This document shows positions 51,025 to 60,281 of a DNA stretch of 64,000 bases, piece by piece (positions within the stretch are counted from its first letter, which is position 1; every line of letters begins with the position of its first letter). Below the pieces are notes generated by a model that saw only the letters and a program-made list of their open reading frames with translations, was not told the origin of the DNA and did not search any database. The position numbers and the translations under genes were made by a program. Source of the stretch: Patulibacter americanus DSM 16676 (lineage in GTDB: Bacteria > Actinomycetota > Thermoleophilia > Solirubrobacterales > Solirubrobacteraceae); contig NZ_ATUD01000008.1 in the NCBI RefSeq assembly GCF_000420025.1, positions 62,001-126,000 on the forward strand, in the 5' to 3' direction.

Positions 51025-51996
51025 ATGCGTCGTCTCGTCCCCCTCTCCCTGGTCCTGCTGCTCGCCACGGGCGGGGCCACCGCGCAGGCCGCCGACACCG
51101 GGGCGCCACGCCTGGCCCGCGGCGGGGCGACGTTGACCGCCGCGCACCCCGGTACGACGGTCGCCTCGTTCCTCTCGGGACGCCCGCTCGACGTCACGGT
51201 GCTCTACCGCCGGCGCACCGCGGCCCGCACGGTGCGGCTCGCGGCCCGGTTCGGGCCGCGCGGCGGGCGCTGCCCGCGCCGGCCGTCCGCGGCCGACCGA
51301 CGGCGGCTGCGCGCCACCGGAGGCGTCGGTTCGACTTTCACCGCAAGCGGCCGGGCGCGGTTCGCCGCGGGGAAGAACGTCGTGTGCGTCTGGCCGCAGG
51401 AGGGCTCGGGCGGGTACCGCCGGCCCATCCGGCTGCGCGAGTCGTTCAGGCCGTCGCTCTTCGCCGCGACGGCGGTCGAGGGCACAAACGGCCCGGCGGC
51501 CGGCTCGGGCGCCGTCGTGCAGTCGTCCTCGCCCGTCTCGGGGACCTACACCCGGGTGACCCTGGGTACCGGCGACGGCTGCGGCGAGCGCACGGGTCCC
51601 GCCAGCGCGATGAAGAGCGCCGGGCTGCACACGGTCAACGTCGCGGGCTACACGGGGTCGGCGTGCACGGGCTTCCGCCTCGAGGTCTCCGGCCGGGCCG
51701 GGTCGGCCACCGTCGCGGTCGGCCAGACCGCCGTCGGTACGCCGACCCGGGTCGTCCAGCACGTCGGTGCCTGCAACCCCTCCGTTCTCGGCCTCCTGCC
51801 CGTCACCCGGCAAGAGGCCGCGCGCTTCTTGGCGGGCGCCGGTTGCCGGCTCGGGCGGCTCATCCGAGGCCGGAAGGAGGGCACCCAGGACCCGGTGCCG
51901 TCCCGTGCGCTCTTCCGGGCCACGTACCGCGGCCTCGACGTCGCGGCCGCGCCGCGAGGGGCGACGGTCGACGCGTTCGTCGACGACCTCCGCTGA
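51025..51996 (+). CDS. Secreted protein of unknown function
   Basis: This 323-residue protein has a signal peptide (MRRLVPLSLVLLLATGG, cleavage after AQA). The mature part is rich in Arg, Gly and Thr. It holds several cysteines that could pair outside the cell: GGRCPRRPS, NVVCVWPQE, GDGCGERT, GSACTGF, GACNPSV and AGCRLGRL. The middle (SGTYTRVTLGTGDGCG, VNVAGYTGSACTGF) looks like a beta domain. No family was recognised. The TAGGCT element six bases upstream fixes the start. Confidence 0.72.
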   Translation: MRRLVPLSLVLLLATGGATAQAADTGAPRLARGGATLTAAHPGTTVASFLSGRPLDVTVLYRRRTAARTVRLAARFGPRGGRCPRRPSAADRRRLRATGGVGSTFTASGRARFAAGKNVVCVWPQEGSGGYRRPIRLRESFRPSLFAATAVEGTNGPAAGSGAVVQSSSPVSGTYTRVTLGTGDGCGERTGPASAMKSAGLHTVNVAGYTGSACTGFRLEVSGRAGSATVAVGQTAVGTPTRVVQHVGACNPSVLGLLPVTRQEAARFLAGAGCRLGRLIRGRKEGTQDPVPSRALFRATYRGLDVAAAPRGATVDAFVDDLR

Positions 51997-52157
51997 GGCC
52001 GGACCGGATCGGCGCTCGCACCGGTCCCGCGGCGGCGGGGTCCTCTCAGGGCGTTCGCGCGCACGTGCGCGGCACCCGGGCGTCGCCGAGCGCCGGTTCC
52101 GTAGTCCGCCGCGGGAGTCGCGCGGGAGGCGACGGACCCGTGCGCCGCGCGCGCCAC

Positions 52158-52163
52158 TAGCCT
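52158..52163 (+). promoter_or_regulatory. -10 element, leaderless start of the CoA-transferase gene
   Basis: TAGCCT, seven bases, then ATG. Confidence 0.5.
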
Positions 52164-52170
52164 CGGCCGC

Positions 52171-53472
52171 ATGCAGCGCGAGCGAGTTCCGGAGGGCACC
52201 GTCCAGGACGTGCTCGATCACGTGGTGCCCTACGGCGACGTGATCACCGGCATGGCCAACGGCGAGGCGGTCGAGGCCCTCGACCTGCTCGAGCGCGAGC
52301 ACGAGCGGCTCACCGACGTGCGCGTCTTCCAGATGCACGCGCTCCGCCCGCGGCTCTACATCGACGGGCGCTGCGGGGACCACCTGCGCCACGTCAGCCT
52401 GTTCCTCTCCCCCGCCACCCGTGCCGCGTGCTGGAGCGGGGCCTGCGACCTGCTGGCCTCGGACTTCTCGAACGTCCCGCGCGCGCTGCGCCGCCACACG
52501 AACCTCTCCCTGATCGTCGCCGCGGCGAGTCCGCCGGACGCCGACGGCTGGTGCACGCTGGGCACGAACGCCGAGTACGTCGCGCCGCTCCGGGGCGAGG
52601 CCCCGTTGGTGCTCGAGGTCAACGAGCGGATGCCGCGCACCCACGGCAACCACCGCGTGCACCTCTCGGAGGTGGCCGCGTGGTACCGGACGGACCGCCC
52701 GCTCGTCGCCCTGGAGCCCGCGCGCCCGGACGACCGCGACCGCGCCATCGGCGCGTTCGTCGCGGACCGGATCCAGCACGGGGCGACGCTGCAGATCGGC
52801 ATCGGGTCCGTCCCCGAGGCCGTGCTCGACGCCCTCTCCGGCCACCGCGACCTGGGCGTGCACACCGAGCTGTTCTCGGACGGGCTCATGCAGCTCGTCG
52901 AGCGCGGCGTGGTGACCGGGGGCGAGAAGCGCCAGCACCCCGGCGTTGCCGTGGCGACGTTCGCCCTGGGCAGCCAGCGGCTCTACGACTGGCTCGACGA
53001 CAACCCCGCGGTGGAGCTCCACCCCGTCGACTGGGTCAACGATCCGCGGACGATCGCCACGGAGCGCCGCATGGTGTCCGTCAACGCCACCACCGAGGTG
53101 GACTTCTTCGGGCAGTGCGCCTCGGAGACGATGGCCGGCCGGCTCTGGTCCGGCAGCGGCGGCCAGGCGGATTTCGCGCGCGGCGCCATCGCGTCGTCCG
53201 AGGGCGAGGCCTTCGTGGTCCTGCACTCCACGACCTCCGACGGTCGCTCCCGCATCCGCCCCACGCTGACCGACGGGTCGATCGTGACGACGAGCAAGAA
53301 CGACGTCGACCACGTCGTCACCGAATGGGGCGTGGCGACCCTGCGCGGCCGGACCGTCGCCGAGCGCACCCGCGCCCTGATCGCGGTGGCCCACCCCTCG
53401 CACCGCGAGTGGCTGAAGGAGGAGGCGGAGGGGCGCGGGGCCCTCGGGCCCCGTCCGGTCGCGGCGGGCTAG
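52171..53472 (+). CDS. Acetyl-CoA hydrolase/transferase family protein
   Basis: This 433-residue enzyme matches the cat1/4-hydroxybutyrate CoA-transferase family: the oxyanion/CoA loop GIGSVPEAVLDAL, the catalytic Glu (E233) in VHTELFSDGLMQLVE, SVNATTEVDFFGQCASE, and SGSGGQADFARGA, then VDHVVTEWGVATLRG near the end. It moves CoA between short-chain acids (for example acetate and butyrate or 4-hydroxybutyrate), with a glutamyl-CoA intermediate. The exact acids are unknown. It stands alone, without a regulator beside it. Confidence 0.92.
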   Translation: MQRERVPEGTVQDVLDHVVPYGDVITGMANGEAVEALDLLEREHERLTDVRVFQMHALRPRLYIDGRCGDHLRHVSLFLSPATRAACWSGACDLLASDFSNVPRALRRHTNLSLIVAAASPPDADGWCTLGTNAEYVAPLRGEAPLVLEVNERMPRTHGNHRVHLSEVAAWYRTDRPLVALEPARPDDRDRAIGAFVADRIQHGATLQIGIGSVPEAVLDALSGHRDLGVHTELFSDGLMQLVERGVVTGGEKRQHPGVAVATFALGSQRLYDWLDDNPAVELHPVDWVNDPRTIATERRMVSVNATTEVDFFGQCASETMAGRLWSGSGGQADFARGAIASSEGEAFVVLHSTTSDGRSRIRPTLTDGSIVTTSKNDVDHVVTEWGVATLRGRTVAERTRALIAVAHPSHREWLKEEAEGRGALGPRPVAAG

Positions 53473-53616
53473 TCCGGCTGGCGAGCGACCAATCGCCACC
53501 GCTGGCGGCGCGTGGTGGGGCCGTGCGAGTCCGTCGAGGCCGGGCGTCCGCTGAGCGCGCTTCGCCCGCGTTCCGGGGCGGAGCGCGGTTCGCGGCGCCC
53601 GTGTGATGCTCCGCGC

Positions 53617-53811
53617 GTGGAACGCCCGCCCCGTGACGAGTCCGACCCCGACGCCCGGTTCTCCGTGGCATGGATTGCCCTCGCGCTCGCAGCAGTGTCC
53701 CTCGCGATCACCGCGTCGGGCGGCGGCACGCGCGGGACGCTCGCACTCGCCGCACTCGCGCTCATGGCCTGCGCGGGCGGCTGGGAGTTGCTGCGCCGGC
53801 GGCGTCCCTGA
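53617..53811 (+). CDS. Small two-helix membrane protein
   Basis: This 64-residue protein begins with a charged stretch (ERPPRDESDPDAR) and has two hydrophobic helices (FSVAWIALALAAVSLAI and GTLALAALALMACAGGWEL) joined by a Gly-rich turn and ending in an Arg cluster. No family was recognised. A GATGCT element, preceded by TGT, stands six bases before the GTG. A longer in-frame start at 53512 would lie inside a region with no coding character. Confidence 0.55.
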   Translation: MERPPRDESDPDARFSVAWIALALAAVSLAITASGGGTRGTLALAALALMACAGGWELLRRRRP

Positions 53812-53896
53812 GGGCTCGCCCGTCCGGGCGCTCCGGGGGGCTGCGGCCGCTGCCGCGGCGGGTCACTCCTCCGACGAGGTGCCCGCGGCCCCGGGG

Positions 53897-54991
53897 TCAG
53901 AGTCCGTCGGTGCCCTCGCGACCGGCCGTCTCCTCCGCCGTGGGGGCACCGGACGCGCCGGCGCGGGTGGCGCCGGACCCGCTGCCGGGCGTCGTGGCGA
54001 CGGCCGGCGTCACCGTCTCGCCCGCGGCGTGCGGGTGCTTCCCGGCGCCGTGGCCGTCGTCGTCATGCTTGTGGAAGAACCGGAGCACGATCGCCGTGAT
54101 GATGCCGCCGACGATCAGGCCGAGGACGGCCGAGGCGGCCGTGTTCGTCAGCCAGGCGCCGACGCCGCCGAACCCGCCGAGGGCGTCGTGGACGTCCTCC
54201 TCCCAGTGGTGCACGTGGTCGTAGAGCCAGGAGGCGCCGAGGTCCTTCAGGCCCACGAGGAGGATGTGGCCGCCGACCCAGAGCATCGCGGCGATGCCGA
54301 CGGTCGACAGCACCGAGAGGACGATCGGCATCGCGCGGACGAGGCCGCGACCGAACGACGCCACGCCGCCCGCGCCGCTGCGGGCCAGGCGCAGACCGAT
54401 GTCGTCCATCTTCACGATCAGCGCCACGGTGCCGTAGACGACCGCCGTGATGAGGAACGCAACCGCGATCAGGATCAGCAGGCGCGAGACGAACGGCTCG
54501 TTCGAGACCTCGTTCAGCGAGATCACCATGATCTCGGCCGAGAGGATGAAGTCCGTGCGGATGGCGCCGCTCGTGAGCGTCTTCTCGTCGGCGGGCGGCG
54601 CGGTCGCCGCGGCCGCCTTGTGCTCGTGACGGTTCGGGCCCACGGCCTCCCACAGCTTCTCCGCGCCCTCGAAGCAGAGGTAGCAGCCGCCCACCATGAG
54701 GATCGGCGTCAGCAGCCAGTCCACGAACTGGCTGAGCAGCATGATGACCGGCAGGATGAAGAGGATCTTGTTGCGCAGCGAGCCCAGCGCGATCCGCCGG
54801 ATCATGGGCAGCTCGCGCTCCGGCTTGATCCCCTGCACGTAGCGCGGCGTGACGGCCGTGTCGTCGACGACGACGCCCACCGCCTTCACGCTCGCGCGGC
54901 CCGCGCCGGCGGCGACGTCGTCGACGGACGCGGCGGCGGCGCGCGCGAGGACGGAGATGTCGTCCAGGAGGGCGGCGAGACCGGCGCTCAT
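53897..54991 (-). CDS. DUF808/YedI family inner-membrane protein
   Basis: This 364-residue membrane protein matches DUF808 (E. coli YedI): GLAALLDDISVLARAAAASVDDVAAGAG, VDDTAVTPRYVQG, ERELPMIRRIALGSLRNKILFILPVIMLLSQF, and GGCYLCFEGAEKLWE. It has about seven helices and an added Thr/Ala-rich tail. Its function is unknown. The ATG overlaps the stop of a 23-codon leader ORF, so its translation depends on, or is coupled to, that ORF. Confidence 0.9.
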   Translation of the reverse strand: MSAGLAALLDDISVLARAAAASVDDVAAGAGRASVKAVGVVVDDTAVTPRYVQGIKPERELPMIRRIALGSLRNKILFILPVIMLLSQFVDWLLTPILMVGGCYLCFEGAEKLWEAVGPNRHEHKAAAATAPPADEKTLTSGAIRTDFILSAEIMVISLNEVSNEPFVSRLLILIAVAFLITAVVYGTVALIVKMDDIGLRLARSGAGGVASFGRGLVRAMPIVLSVLSTVGIAAMLWVGGHILLVGLKDLGASWLYDHVHHWEEDVHDALGGFGGVGAWLTNTAASAVLGLIVGGIITAIVLRFFHKHDDDGHGAGKHPHAAGETVTPAVATTPGSGSGATRAGASGAPTAEETAGREGTDGL

Positions 54992-55059
54992 CGGGCCGCC
55001 CCCTCGCCGGTGGTCGGGCGGGACGAGGCGGCTGGCCGGTCAAGCGGTCCGTCGGTCAT
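54988..55059 (-). CDS. Leader ORF of 23 codons upstream of the DUF808 gene
   Basis: An ATG at 55059 stands six bases after a TACGGT element and opens a reading frame that begins MTDGPLDRPAASSRPTTGEG and ends in TGA at 54988-54990, overlapping the DUF808 ATG (ATGA). It has two adjacent Pro-rich positions and no obvious amino-acid bias. A leaderless small ORF coupled to a structural gene could serve as a regulatory leader peptide, or simply load ribosomes onto the DUF808 gene. Confidence 0.6.
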   Translation of the reverse strand: MTDGPLDRPAASSRPTTGEGAAR

Positions 55060-55065
55060 GCGGGG

Positions 55066-55071
55066 ACCGTA
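55066..55071 (-). promoter_or_regulatory. -10 element, leaderless start of the leader ORF
   Basis: TACGGT on the minus strand, six bases, then the ATG of the 23-codon ORF. Confidence 0.55.
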
Positions 55072-55225
55072 GACAACGGCGGGCGATCAGGACGCACGAC
55101 CGTCGTCATCCCGCCCGAACGTTGGACGTGGCGCGCCGCCGCTCGCCGCAGTGGGGCACGCCTGCCAGCCCCCGAGCGGTCGCCGCGCGACGGGGGTCGG
55201 TGCGGCGTGTGCCGCGGCGCCATCT

Positions 55226-55612
55226 TCAAGTCGGCGGCGGGAGGGACCGACGGATCCAGGCCATGTAGCCCACCACCAGCAACAGCAGCGCGAGCGCCAC
55301 AAACGCGGGCAGCGCAAGGCCGGCGGCGTCGTCGGCGACGAACAGCGTCGCGACGTACCACCCCACTGCGGAGAACTGGAGCAGGCCGAGTCCCACGAAG
55401 GTGACGGCCCGCCCCCGCGGGAGGTCGGCGACGACGATCGGCGCGCGCCGCTTGTCCGGATCGGGGGGGCCGTAGGTGACGACGACGGCGATGAGGGCCG
55501 TGAGACCGATGGCCACCTCCGTCGGCGCCCGCAGGTTCATCGAGACCACGAGCGCGATCAGGAGCACGCGGAAGGCCGCGCGGTAGAGGCGGAAGGCCGC
55601 GCGGTCGGACAC
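55226..55612 (-). CDS. Small membrane protein of unknown function
   Basis: This 128-residue protein has four hydrophobic segments: FRVLLIALVVSMNL, VAIGLTALIAVVVTY, FVGLGLLQFSAVGWYVATLFV and ALPAFVALALLLLVVGYMAW. The loop between helices 2 and 3 is charged (GPPDPDKRRAP). Near the N-terminus a 21-base direct repeat encodes AAFRLYR-AAFR. GGGAG lies ten bases before the GTG at 55612; the frame remains open to 55675. No family was recognised. Confidence 0.6.
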   Translation of the reverse strand: MSDRAAFRLYRAAFRVLLIALVVSMNLRAPTEVAIGLTALIAVVVTYGPPDPDKRRAPIVVADLPRGRAVTFVGLGLLQFSAVGWYVATLFVADDAAGLALPAFVALALLLLVVGYMAWIRRSLPPPT

Positions 55613-55720
55613 GGCGGCGAGTCTCCCGCATCGGCCATGTCCGATCCAGCCGCGCGATCCCGGACGGCCCGCCAAGACCGGACGGCCCGCGGGCCCCGGG
55701 GACGCCGGTCGCCGCGCGCG

Positions 55721-57004
55721 CTACCGCCCTCCGGGTCCCCGCGCCGCCCCCGCAGCCCCCCGGAGCTCGAGCACCTCCCCCGCCCGGTCCGCCACCAGCG
55801 CCGCGATCGCCAGGGCCGACGTGGCCGCCGGCGAGGGTGCGTTGCGCACGTGCAGCGCCCCCGGTCGCTCGTCGAACACGAAGTCGTCGACCAGGCGCCC
55901 GTCGCGGGAGACGGCCTGCGCCCGGATCCCCGCCCAGCCGTCCGTCACGTCCTCCACCGTCAGCTCGGGCACGTAGCGGGCGGCGCTCGCCACGAACGCC
56001 CGGCGGCTGACCGCCGTGGCCAACTCCGCGATCCCGGTCCGCCAGAACCGCCGGGCCAGGCGCCACGTCCCGGGCCAGCGGAGCGTCGCGCCCAGGTCGC
56101 GGCGGCGGACCCGCCCGATCCCGTAGGCGTCGCGCGCGCCGACGAGGAGGGCGGTCGGGCCGAGCAGCACGTCACCGGACACGTGCCTGGTCAGATGGAC
56201 GCCGAGGAACGGCAGGTCCGGATTCGGCACGGGGTAGATCAACCCGCGGACGAGCCCCGTCGCCTCGGGGCGCAGGCGCAGGTAGGCGCCGCGGAACGGC
56301 ACGATCCGCGGGTCCGGCGAACCGCCGTCGGCGACCGCCAGCCGGTCGGCCCACGCCCCGGCGCAGCCGACCAGCCCGCGCGTGACGATGGGTCCCTGCG
56401 GCGTCTGCAGCACCCGCAGGTCGCCCCGGCGGCCGACGCCGGTGACGGCGCGCCCCAGGAGCACGTCACCGCCGGCCGCCCGCACGTCGTCCGCGAGCGC
56501 CCGGGCGACCGCGGCGAAGTCGACGATCCCGGTGTTCGGCGAGTGCAGCGCCGCGACACCCGTGCAGTGCGGCTCGATCTCGCGCATGCGCTCCGGCCCG
56601 ACGCGCTCGAAGGTCACACCGTTGGCGCGCGAGCGGCGCTCGAGCTCGTCGAGGCGTGGCAGCTCGGACGCGTCGACGGCGACGACGAGCTTGCCGACCC
56701 GCTCCGTCGGAATGCCCCGCTCCGCGCAGTAGGCGTACATCCGGCGGGCGCCCTCGACGCACAGGCGAGCCTTCAGCGATCCGGGCGCGTAGTACACCCC
56801 CGCGTGGATCACGCCGCTGTTGTGACCCGTCTGGTGGCCGGCCACCTCGTCCGCCCCGTCGACGACCGCGACCCGCAGGTCCGGTCGGCGGGTCCGGAGC
56901 TCGCGGGCCGTCGCCAGCCCGACGATCCCGGCGCCGACGACCGTGACGTCGTAGTCGGCGCGGGCCGCTCCGGGGCCGCGGAGGTCGTCCGAGTCGCCGG
57001 TCAT
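55721..57004 (-). CDS. lhgO: L-2-hydroxyglutarate oxidase
   Basis: This 427-residue FAD enzyme oxidises L-2-hydroxyglutarate to 2-oxoglutarate. It has the dinucleotide fold YDVTVVGAGIVGLATAREL, then the family marker GHQTGHNSGVIHAGVYY, GSLKARLCVEGARRMYAYC, SPNTGIVDFAAVARAL and RGAYLRLRPEATGLVRGLIY, and VPELTVEDVTDGWAGIRAQ near the end. A TACGCT element seven bases before the ATG at 57004 sets the start; the frame itself goes on to 57112. It is monocistronic; no regulator (such as CsiR) is nearby. Confidence 0.92.
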   Translation of the reverse strand: MTGDSDDLRGPGAARADYDVTVVGAGIVGLATARELRTRRPDLRVAVVDGADEVAGHQTGHNSGVIHAGVYYAPGSLKARLCVEGARRMYAYCAERGIPTERVGKLVVAVDASELPRLDELERRSRANGVTFERVGPERMREIEPHCTGVAALHSPNTGIVDFAAVARALADDVRAAGGDVLLGRAVTGVGRRGDLRVLQTPQGPIVTRGLVGCAGAWADRLAVADGGSPDPRIVPFRGAYLRLRPEATGLVRGLIYPVPNPDLPFLGVHLTRHVSGDVLLGPTALLVGARDAYGIGRVRRRDLGATLRWPGTWRLARRFWRTGIAELATAVSRRAFVASAARYVPELTVEDVTDGWAGIRAQAVSRDGRLVDDFVFDERPGALHVRNAPSPAATSALAIAALVADRAGEVLELRGAAGAARGPGGR

Positions 57005-57011
57005 CCGCGCG

Positions 57012-57017
57012 AGCGTA
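57012..57017 (-). promoter_or_regulatory. -10 element, leaderless start of lhgO
   Basis: TACGCT on the minus strand, seven bases, then ATG. Confidence 0.5.
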
Positions 57018-57169
57018 GCCCGCACCGATCCGCGCCGCCGGGCCGCTGCGAGACCGCGGGGCGGCCCCACCCCCACCGGGCACAGTGCCGCTCGACGTCG
57101 CGGCCGCCACACACGATCGGTTCGCGTCGCGGCCGATCGCGGTGGAAGAGTCCCCGCACGTCGCGCCTG

Positions 57170-57300
57170 TTCCCGATGCTGTCGTGCGCGGATCTCCCAC
57201 GCTCGCTGGCGTTCTACGGTGGGCTGCTCGGCGACGTCGAGACCTACCGGTTCCCGACGACGGCGAGCCGGCGTTCCTCAGCCTGCTCACGCAGGCCGCG
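57170..57300 (+). pseudogene. Broken VOC-superfamily gene
   Basis: One frame reads LFPMLSCADLPRSLAFYGGL and LGDVETYRFP, the typical first strand and helix of a VOC protein. After one missing base at about 57257 the next frame continues DDGEPAFLSLLTQ. Nothing of the second repeat remains. There is no clear start codon. The fragment abuts the end of the zinc-ribbon gene on the other strand, so it was probably cut by a rearrangement. Confidence 0.6.
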
Positions 57301-57305
57301 GCCGG

Positions 57306-57719
57306 TCAGACGAAGGGACTCGGTCGGTCCTCCGTGCGGACCGCCTCCCCGCCGGGGGCCTCCTCGTCCCCGTCGACCTCGCCGTCCTCGCCGTCCTCCG
57401 GGGACGTCAGGGCCAGGCCGTCCTCGTCCACGGCCTCGCCGTCCACGGTCTCCGGCGGGTCGACGTTGCCCAGGCCGGCGCACTCCTCGCACGTCACCCA
57501 GCGCGGGCGCGCGGGCGGCTCGTGCACGACGACCTCGCGGGCGCCGAGGCACGCGGGGCACAGCCGGTGGCCGCGGGCCAGGTGGGCCTGGCGGCGGAAC
57601 TCGTCCTCGGAGCAGGCGCAGTCACGGTCCAGCGGCAGGTGCGCGCACCGGGCGGACTGGTGCGCCGCGTACGCGAGCGCCGCGCGCGAGAGGTCGCGGA
57701 CGAGGATCTCGTCGGTCAA
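57306..57719 (-). CDS. Hypothetical protein with DnaJ-like zinc-binding motifs
   Basis: This roughly 137-residue protein has a cysteine-rich first part (ARCAHLPLDRDCACSEDEF) and two CxxCxG units, CPACLGA and CEECAGLG, as found in the zinc centres of DnaJ-type proteins; they may bind one zinc ion together. The last 45 residues are very acidic (Asp/Glu/Gly). No J domain is present. The start is uncertain: a TTG at 57719 gives LTDEILVRDLSRAALAYA, while ATG codons further up lie in non-coding-like sequence. No function can be given. Confidence 0.55.
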   Translation of the reverse strand: MTDEILVRDLSRAALAYAAHQSARCAHLPLDRDCACSEDEFRRQAHLARGHRLCPACLGAREVVVHEPPARPRWVTCEECAGLGNVDPPETVDGEAVDEDGLALTSPEDGEDGEVDGDEEAPGGEAVRTEDRPSPFV

Positions 57720-57948
57720 CGCACGACGGCGACGGCCGGGGCGAACGCCGGGCCGAGGCGGGGATCGAAGGGTGAGCGGGGGATCGACACGAGTGGCCGC
57801 CCGAGCGGGCGGCGATGAAGGGCACGGGGCCACGATGGGCGACCGCCGACGAGCGGGGTCTCACCGTCTATCGCCCGCACCGCCGCGGACTTGAGGGTCC
57901 GAAGGGGCGGCGGCGGCCGACCGCCCGGGCGGGCGGGCGGGACCGCAG

Positions 57949-57970
57949 CCGACCGCGCCGGCGCGGTCGG
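57949..57970. terminator. Perfect 22-base palindrome after the arc operon
   Basis: Both 11-base halves are exact reverse complements (CCGACCGCGCC and its partner). It begins ten bases after the stop of the ornithine carbamoyltransferase gene, the last gene of the operon, and is a probable terminator or processing signal. Confidence 0.5.
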
Positions 57971-57979
57971 TGCGCGCGC

Positions 57980-58975
57980 TCAGGCCATCGTGGCCACGAG
58001 CACGGCCTTGATGGTGTGCAGGCGGTTCTCGGCCTGGTCGAAGACGACGCTGGCGGGCGAGCGGAAGACCTCGTCCGTCACCTCGAGGCCGTCGTGCATG
58101 CCGGTGGCCTCGGCCATCTGCGCGCCGACGACGGTCTTCGAGTCGTGGAACGCGGGCAGGCAGTGCATGAACCGCACGCGCGGGTTCTCCGTGCGGGCGA
58201 GCAGCTCGGCGTTGACCTGGTAGGGCGCCAGCAGGCGCGCGCGCTCCGTCCAGACGTCCTTCGGCTCGCCCATCGACACCCACACGTCGGTGTGGACGAA
58301 GTCCACGCCGCGCACGTCGGCGACGTCCTCGCTGATCGTGATCCGGGCGCCGGAGGTCTTCGCGAGCTCGCGGGCGGTGGCGATCACGTCCTCCGGCGGC
58401 CGCAGCTCGGCCGGGGTGATGAGCCGCACGTCGGCGCCGAGGATCGCGCCGGTGATGAGCAGCGAGCGGCCCATGTTGAAGCGGCCGTCACCCACGTACG
58501 CGTAGGCGATCTCGTGCGCCGGGCGGCCCGCGTGCTCCCGCATCGTCAGGACGTCGGCGAGCATCTGCGTCGGGTGCCACTCGTTCGTCAGGCCGTTGAA
58601 CACCGGCACGCCCGCGTACTCCGCGAGCTCTTCGACGTGCTCCTGGCCCGAGCCGCGGTACTCGATCGCGTCGAACATCCGCCCGAGCACCTGGGCGGTG
58701 TCGGCGGTCGACTCCTTGTGGCCCATCTGCGAGCCCGTCGGATCGAGGTAGGTGACGTGCGCGCCCTGATCGTGCGCGGCGACCTCGAACGCGCAGCGGG
58801 TGCGGGTCGACGTCTTCTCGAAGATCAGGGCGATGTTCTTGCCGTTCAGGCGCGGCACCTCGGTGCCGGCGTACTTCGCGGTCTTCAGGGCCGCGGAGAG
58901 GTCGAGGAGGTAGGAGAGCTCCTCGCGGGTGAAGTCGAGCTCCTTCAGGAAGGAGCGGTTGCGCAGGTTGAACAT
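57980..58975 (-). CDS. arcB: Ornithine carbamoyltransferase, catabolic context
   Basis: This 331-residue enzyme splits citrulline with phosphate into carbamoyl phosphate and ornithine in this context. It has the carbamoyl-phosphate loop [65 protein letters not shown] and HCLPAFHD, all family hallmarks. It starts five bases after the arginine deiminase stop and ends the operon. The operon context favours arcB over a biosynthetic argF; sequence alone cannot decide. Confidence 0.94.
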   Translation of the reverse strand: MFNLRNRSFLKELDFTREELSYLLDLSAALKTAKYAGTEVPRLNGKNIALIFEKTSTRTRCAFEVAAHDQGAHVTYLDPTGSQMGHKESTADTAQVLGRMFDAIEYRGSGQEHVEELAEYAGVPVFNGLTNEWHPTQMLADVLTMREHAGRPAHEIAYAYVGDGRFNMGRSLLITGAILGADVRLITPAELRPPEDVIATARELAKTSGARITISEDVADVRGVDFVHTDVWVSMGEPKDVWTERARLLAPYQVNAELLARTENPRVRFMHCLPAFHDSKTVVGAQMAEATGMHDGLEVTDEVFRSPASVVFDQAENRLHTIKAVLVATMA

Positions 58976-58980
58976 CGGTC

Positions 58981-60201
58981 TCAGGCCTCGCGGGAGATGG
59001 GGCAGGTCATGCAGTGGGAGCCGCCGCGACCGCGGCCGAGCTCGGAGCCGTCGATCGTCAGGACCTCGACGCCGGCCTCCTCGAGGCGGGCGTTCGTGTC
59101 GACGTTGCGCTCGTAGGCGACCACGACGCCGGGAGCGAGGCAGACGACGTTGTTGCCGTCGTCCCACTGCTCGCGCGCCTGCTCGGGGGCGTCGCCGCCG
59201 GTCGGGACGGTGCGGATCTCTTCGACCCCCAGCGCGTCGGCCATCGCCTCGAGGATCGTGCCGGGGAAGCGCTCGACGACCGGCAGGGCCCCCTCGTCGC
59301 CGGGCTGCAGCGTCCAGACGCGGACGTCGTCGTTGACGACCTTGGGGTACAGCGTGACGACGTCCCGGTCGACCATCGTCAGCACCGTGTCGAGGTGCAT
59401 GTAGGAGCGCGAGGGCGGCAGCTGGACGGCGAGCACCTTCGTCGCGACCCCCTGCTGAAACAGCGTGCGGGCGAGGATGCCCACGGACTGCGGGGTGGTG
59501 CGCTCCCCCATCCCGATCATCACGCAGCCGTTGCCGATCGTCTGGACGTCGCCGCCCTCGATCGTGCACGCTCCCCAGTCCTGCTCGACGCCGCCGAACC
59601 ACACGGGCACGCCGCCGGCCTCGACGAACATCGGGTGGAAGCGGTAGATCGCCTCCATGATCGCCGTCTCGGGACGACGCGCCGCCTTCGTCATCGGGTT
59701 GAGCGTCACGCCGCCGTAGATCCAGGACGACGGGTCGCGCTGGAAGAGGAAGTTCGGCAGCGGCGGCAGCATCATGTCGTCCGGCCGCGACGAGTCGTAG
59801 AACAGGCCCGCGCCGCCCTCGAGCTCGTCCTTCGTCATGCCGCCGATGAGGAAGTTCGACAGGTCACGGGCGCTCGCGGTCGTCGCCCACTCGCGGGCGC
59901 TGCGGGCGAGGTACTGCCCGACGCGGCGCTCCTGCAGCACCTGGTCCAGCAGCCACTCCTTGCCGGCCTGCGCCTCGAGCGTCTGGAGCAGCAGGTCCTC
60001 CGCGTCGAAGACCTCGACGCCGCGGTCCTCCATCAGCCCCACGAACGCCGCGTGCTCCTCCTTCGCCTTGCGCACCCAGATCACGTCGTCGAAGAGCAGC
60101 TCCTCGGCGTTGGCGGGCGTCAGGCGCCGCTGCTCCAGCCCGGGACGGTGGACGATGACCTTGCGGAGGGTTCCGACTTCGGAGTCGACGCTGAACTTCA
60201 T
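58981..60201 (-). CDS. arcA: Arginine deiminase
   Basis: This 406-residue enzyme converts arginine to citrulline and ammonia. It shows [20 protein letters not shown] at the start, [13 protein letters not shown], the catalytic EGGDVQTIG and [11 protein letters not shown] (Glu/His), and the nucleophilic Cys in [17 protein letters not shown] lies 7 bases before the ATG at 60201. An in-frame ATG at 60285 overlaps the stop of the exchanger gene (ATGA) and would add 28 Ser/Ala-rich residues; coupling favours it, family length favours 60201. Second gene of the yfcC-arcA-arcB operon. Confidence 0.95.
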   Translation of the reverse strand: MKFSVDSEVGTLRKVIVHRPGLEQRRLTPANAEELLFDDVIWVRKAKEEHAAFVGLMEDRGVEVFDAEDLLLQTLEAQAGKEWLLDQVLQERRVGQYLARSAREWATTASARDLSNFLIGGMTKDELEGGAGLFYDSSRPDDMMLPPLPNFLFQRDPSSWIYGGVTLNPMTKAARRPETAIMEAIYRFHPMFVEAGGVPVWFGGVEQDWGACTIEGGDVQTIGNGCVMIGMGERTTPQSVGILARTLFQQGVATKVLAVQLPPSRSYMHLDTVLTMVDRDVVTLYPKVVNDDVRVWTLQPGDEGALPVVERFPGTILEAMADALGVEEIRTVPTGGDAPEQAREQWDDGNNVVCLAPGVVVAYERNVDTNARLEEAGVEVLTIDGSELGRGRGGSHCMTCPISREA

Positions 60202-60281
60202 GGGGTGGACCTCGGTGGTGGTGAGGGATCCGGCCGGTCTGGCGCTGGCGCCGGCGGCCGAGGGGTGGGAAGAGGAGACGC

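Noticed and set aside
55568..55605. Direct repeat of 17 bases at a 21-base period
   Set aside because: It lies inside the coding region of the small membrane protein and encodes a repeated AAFR; no regulatory meaning is needed.
57815..59116. Open frame starting MKGTGPRW
   Set aside because: It has no ribosome site, is Arg/Gly-rich and runs antisense through the ornithine carbamoyltransferase gene.
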